Shown: one piece after another, positions 49,272 through 49,984 of the stretch
Layout: every line of letters begins with the position of its first letter
How positions within the stretch are numbered: the first letter of the stretch is position 1
NCBI GenBank assembly: GCA_964364225.1
Contig: CAYIKP010000003.1
Location: 1 to 49,984 of the forward strand
DNA: 49,984 bases
Reading direction: 5' to 3'
Origin: 12-FULL-44-12b sp964364225
GTDB taxonomy: Bacteria > Patescibacteriota > Minisyncoccia > Phycocordibacterales > Zambryskibacteraceae
The notes under the pieces: generated by a model
The model's input: the letters and a program-made list of their open reading frames with translations, nothing else
Told to the model about the DNA's origin: nothing
Database searches by the model: none
Position numbers and translations under genes: made by a program

Positions 49272-49705
49272 TCATTTCTCTCCCACTTTTTTGGTGGGAG
49301 AGTTTTGTTTAGAAAGTTGTCCATTCCAACCACCAAGCATTTTTCCAACTTCAGAGATTTTTACTGAAAGAGAAATATATTTTTTGTTATCAATAGATTT
49401 TGTTTCCCAAAGGACTAACAGGAGAACTTTTAATGTGTCTAATTTTCTGATCGCGAGCCGAACATAAGGTTGTTTTTCTTCACGACTTAAAAAACTCGCC
49501 TGAGCTATTGCTTCAATATCTTCTACAAATAAGTTGTCTATTCTCTGACCCAAAGAATGACGATGAGTTTTCGGTAGCGTCTGATAGTATTCAAACCAAA
49601 GCAGGTAAGTATTTTTTAGCGCCTGTAAAACTGGTAAAAACTGCGGGGGGGGGGCAAATCTGCCCCCCCGCCGCCACAGGAGAAGCCGTTGAAAATAGTC
49701 GTCAT
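49272..49705 (-). CDS. avd: Avd-like DGR accessory protein, frameshifted at a C10 tract
   Basis: The Avd signature is clear: TLPKTHRHSLGQRIDNLF, a four-helix pattern and the C-terminal ISEVGKMLGGW. Avd is a pentameric bundle that binds the reverse transcriptase and template RNA. In the Avd frame there is no ATG, GTG or TTG upstream of a TTG inside the conserved GQRIDN motif (49553). The ATG at 49705 (MTTIFNGFSCGGGGADL) is in another frame, and a tract of ten C (minus strand of 49645-49654) lies between; eleven or eight C would join them into a 144-residue protein. This may be phase variation, decay or a homopolymer assembly error. Confidence 0.8.
49278..49306 (+). terminator. terminator of the template RNA, inside the avd end
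   Basis: CTCTCCCAC (49278-49286) pairs perfectly with GTGGGAGAG (49294-49302) around a T-rich loop, followed by TTTTG. On the minus strand the same bases encode the last residues of Avd (KKVGEK), so the two convergent transcripts share this segment. Confidence 0.75.
49645..49669. repeat. G10 homopolymer within a G+C hairpin
   Basis: Ten G (49645-49654), then CAAATCTG and seven C (49663-49669). GGGGGGGCA pairs with TGCCCCCCC around AATC. The run lies inside avd (as C10) and upstream of the YggT-like gene. Such runs are prone to slippage during replication and to sequencing error. Confidence 0.85.
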
Positions 49706-49973
49706 ACAGTTGGCAAATTACACACTCGCATTTTTCATGTGGATGATAGCCGGAAGAATTCTGCTCTCCTTTTTTATAAGGAACAAGGAGAACATAATGA
49801 ACAAGTTCTTTGTTAAATTTACAGATCCTTTATACAACATAACGAGGAGGCTGATCCCGTTCGCAAAAGAGAGCTGCATCCCGCCCCTCTCCATTTTTCT
49901 TGTTATATTCGTCCGTCTTTTACTTATAATAATTACAAGACCTGAAATCAACCTTTGTCCTAGATACAAATAA
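49689..49973 (+). CDS. YggT family membrane protein
   Basis: A 94-residue protein with two transmembrane regions (YTLAFFMWMIAGRILLSFFI and LSIFLVIFVRLLLIIITRP) joined by FTDPLYNITRRLIP, the YggT signature. YggT proteins are small integral membrane proteins of unclear role. The start is a TTG at 49689 preceded by AGGAGA at good spacing; the first bases overlap the proposed avd start on the other strand. It is the last complete gene in the window. Confidence 0.72.
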   Translation: MKIVVIQLANYTLAFFMWMIAGRILLSFFIRNKENIMNKFFVKFTDPLYNITRRLIPFAKESCIPPLSIFLVIFVRLLLIIITRPEINLCPRYK

Positions 49974-49984
49974 ACTTAAGGCGG

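Larger units (their letters stand above)
48899..49306 (+). ncRNA. DGR template RNA region
   Basis: The stretch between the target terminator and the terminator at 49278-49306 has no convincing gene but carries several small hairpins (GTGAG/CTCAC near 48930-48955, CTTCA/TGAAG at 49023-49037, GTGAG/CTCAC near 49060-49075) followed by the template repeat. Candidate promoters are TATAAT at 48902-48907 and an extended TGGTATAGA at 49043-49051. The RNA ends are not determined; a stand-alone template RNA is inferred. Confidence 0.5.

Noticed and set aside
49159..49467. ORF through the template repeat as a second target gene
   Set aside because: It keeps the adenine-rich template codons, lacks the upstream target domain and its tail is antisense to avd. 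It is the template, not a gene.
49508..49816. 102-codon plus-strand ORF
   Set aside because: It is antisense to the start of avd and out of frame with the YggT-like gene.
1..49984. CRISPR arrays, insertion sequences or rRNA genes
   Set aside because: I saw no regularly spaced repeats, no transposase ORF and no rRNA-like sequence in the window.

Overview
The window looks like a chromosomal segment of a Candidate Phyla Radiation bacterium (Patescibacteria, Parcubacteria-like). This rests on A+T-rich genes packed end to end, a PrgI/TraC-like/VirB4/VirB6-like type IV secretion locus of the kind common in that group, an RNHCP zinc-ribbon protein, a four-helix-bundle IVP gene, AT-rich dispersed repeats, and many start codons lying only 6-8 nt behind a TATAAT-like -10 element (leaderless mRNAs). 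A run of 100 N at 17729-17828 shows it is a scaffold. No rRNA, CRISPR array or insertion sequence was seen. Layout: 1-1271 holds four tRNAs and two small genes. 1396-5704 carries yraN, cca, an exonuclease III gene and a XerC/D recombinase; six parS-like 16-mers lie in 1585-3004, mostly inside yraN and cca. 5872-7950 is a visibly G+C-richer island with an overlapping three-gene operon ending in a ParB-domain protein, plus a 47-residue gene between two strong terminators. 8053-16892 is housekeeping and envelope genes (rpsO, NYN protein, DksA-like protein, comM, LysM-M23 peptidase, uvrD/pcrA, ksgA). 16934-29866 is the type IV secretion/pilus locus, interrupted by the sequence gap and by an IVP gene bracketed by inverted repeats. 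29888-34195 is a classic replication-origin block: yidC, rnpA and rpmH on one strand, dnaA, a DnaA-box-bearing intergenic region, dnaN and a DciA-like gene on the other. 34197-47959 carries a class A PBP, ruvC, yebC, tsaE, pilB, ruvB, polA, a holA-like gene, tRNA-Lys, doxX, trmH, dedA and mutM. The most striking system is at the right end (48047-49705): a diversity-generating retroelement (DGR). A G+C-rich target gene ends in a variable repeat (48677-48810) that matches a separate template repeat (49134-49267) at all 99 non-adenine template positions and differs at 23 of 35 adenine positions, the signature of adenine-specific mutagenic retrohoming. An Avd-like accessory gene lies convergent to the template and is knocked out of frame by a 10-base homopolymer, which could be phase variation or an assembly error. 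No reverse transcriptase gene is visible before the window ends. How the parts may fit: the parS-like cluster about 28 kb from dnaA would suit a chromosome-partition centromere close to the origin. The secretion locus, PilB and ComM suggest DNA or protein exchange with other cells. The DGR would diversify the C-terminus of one binding protein. These functional links are inference.
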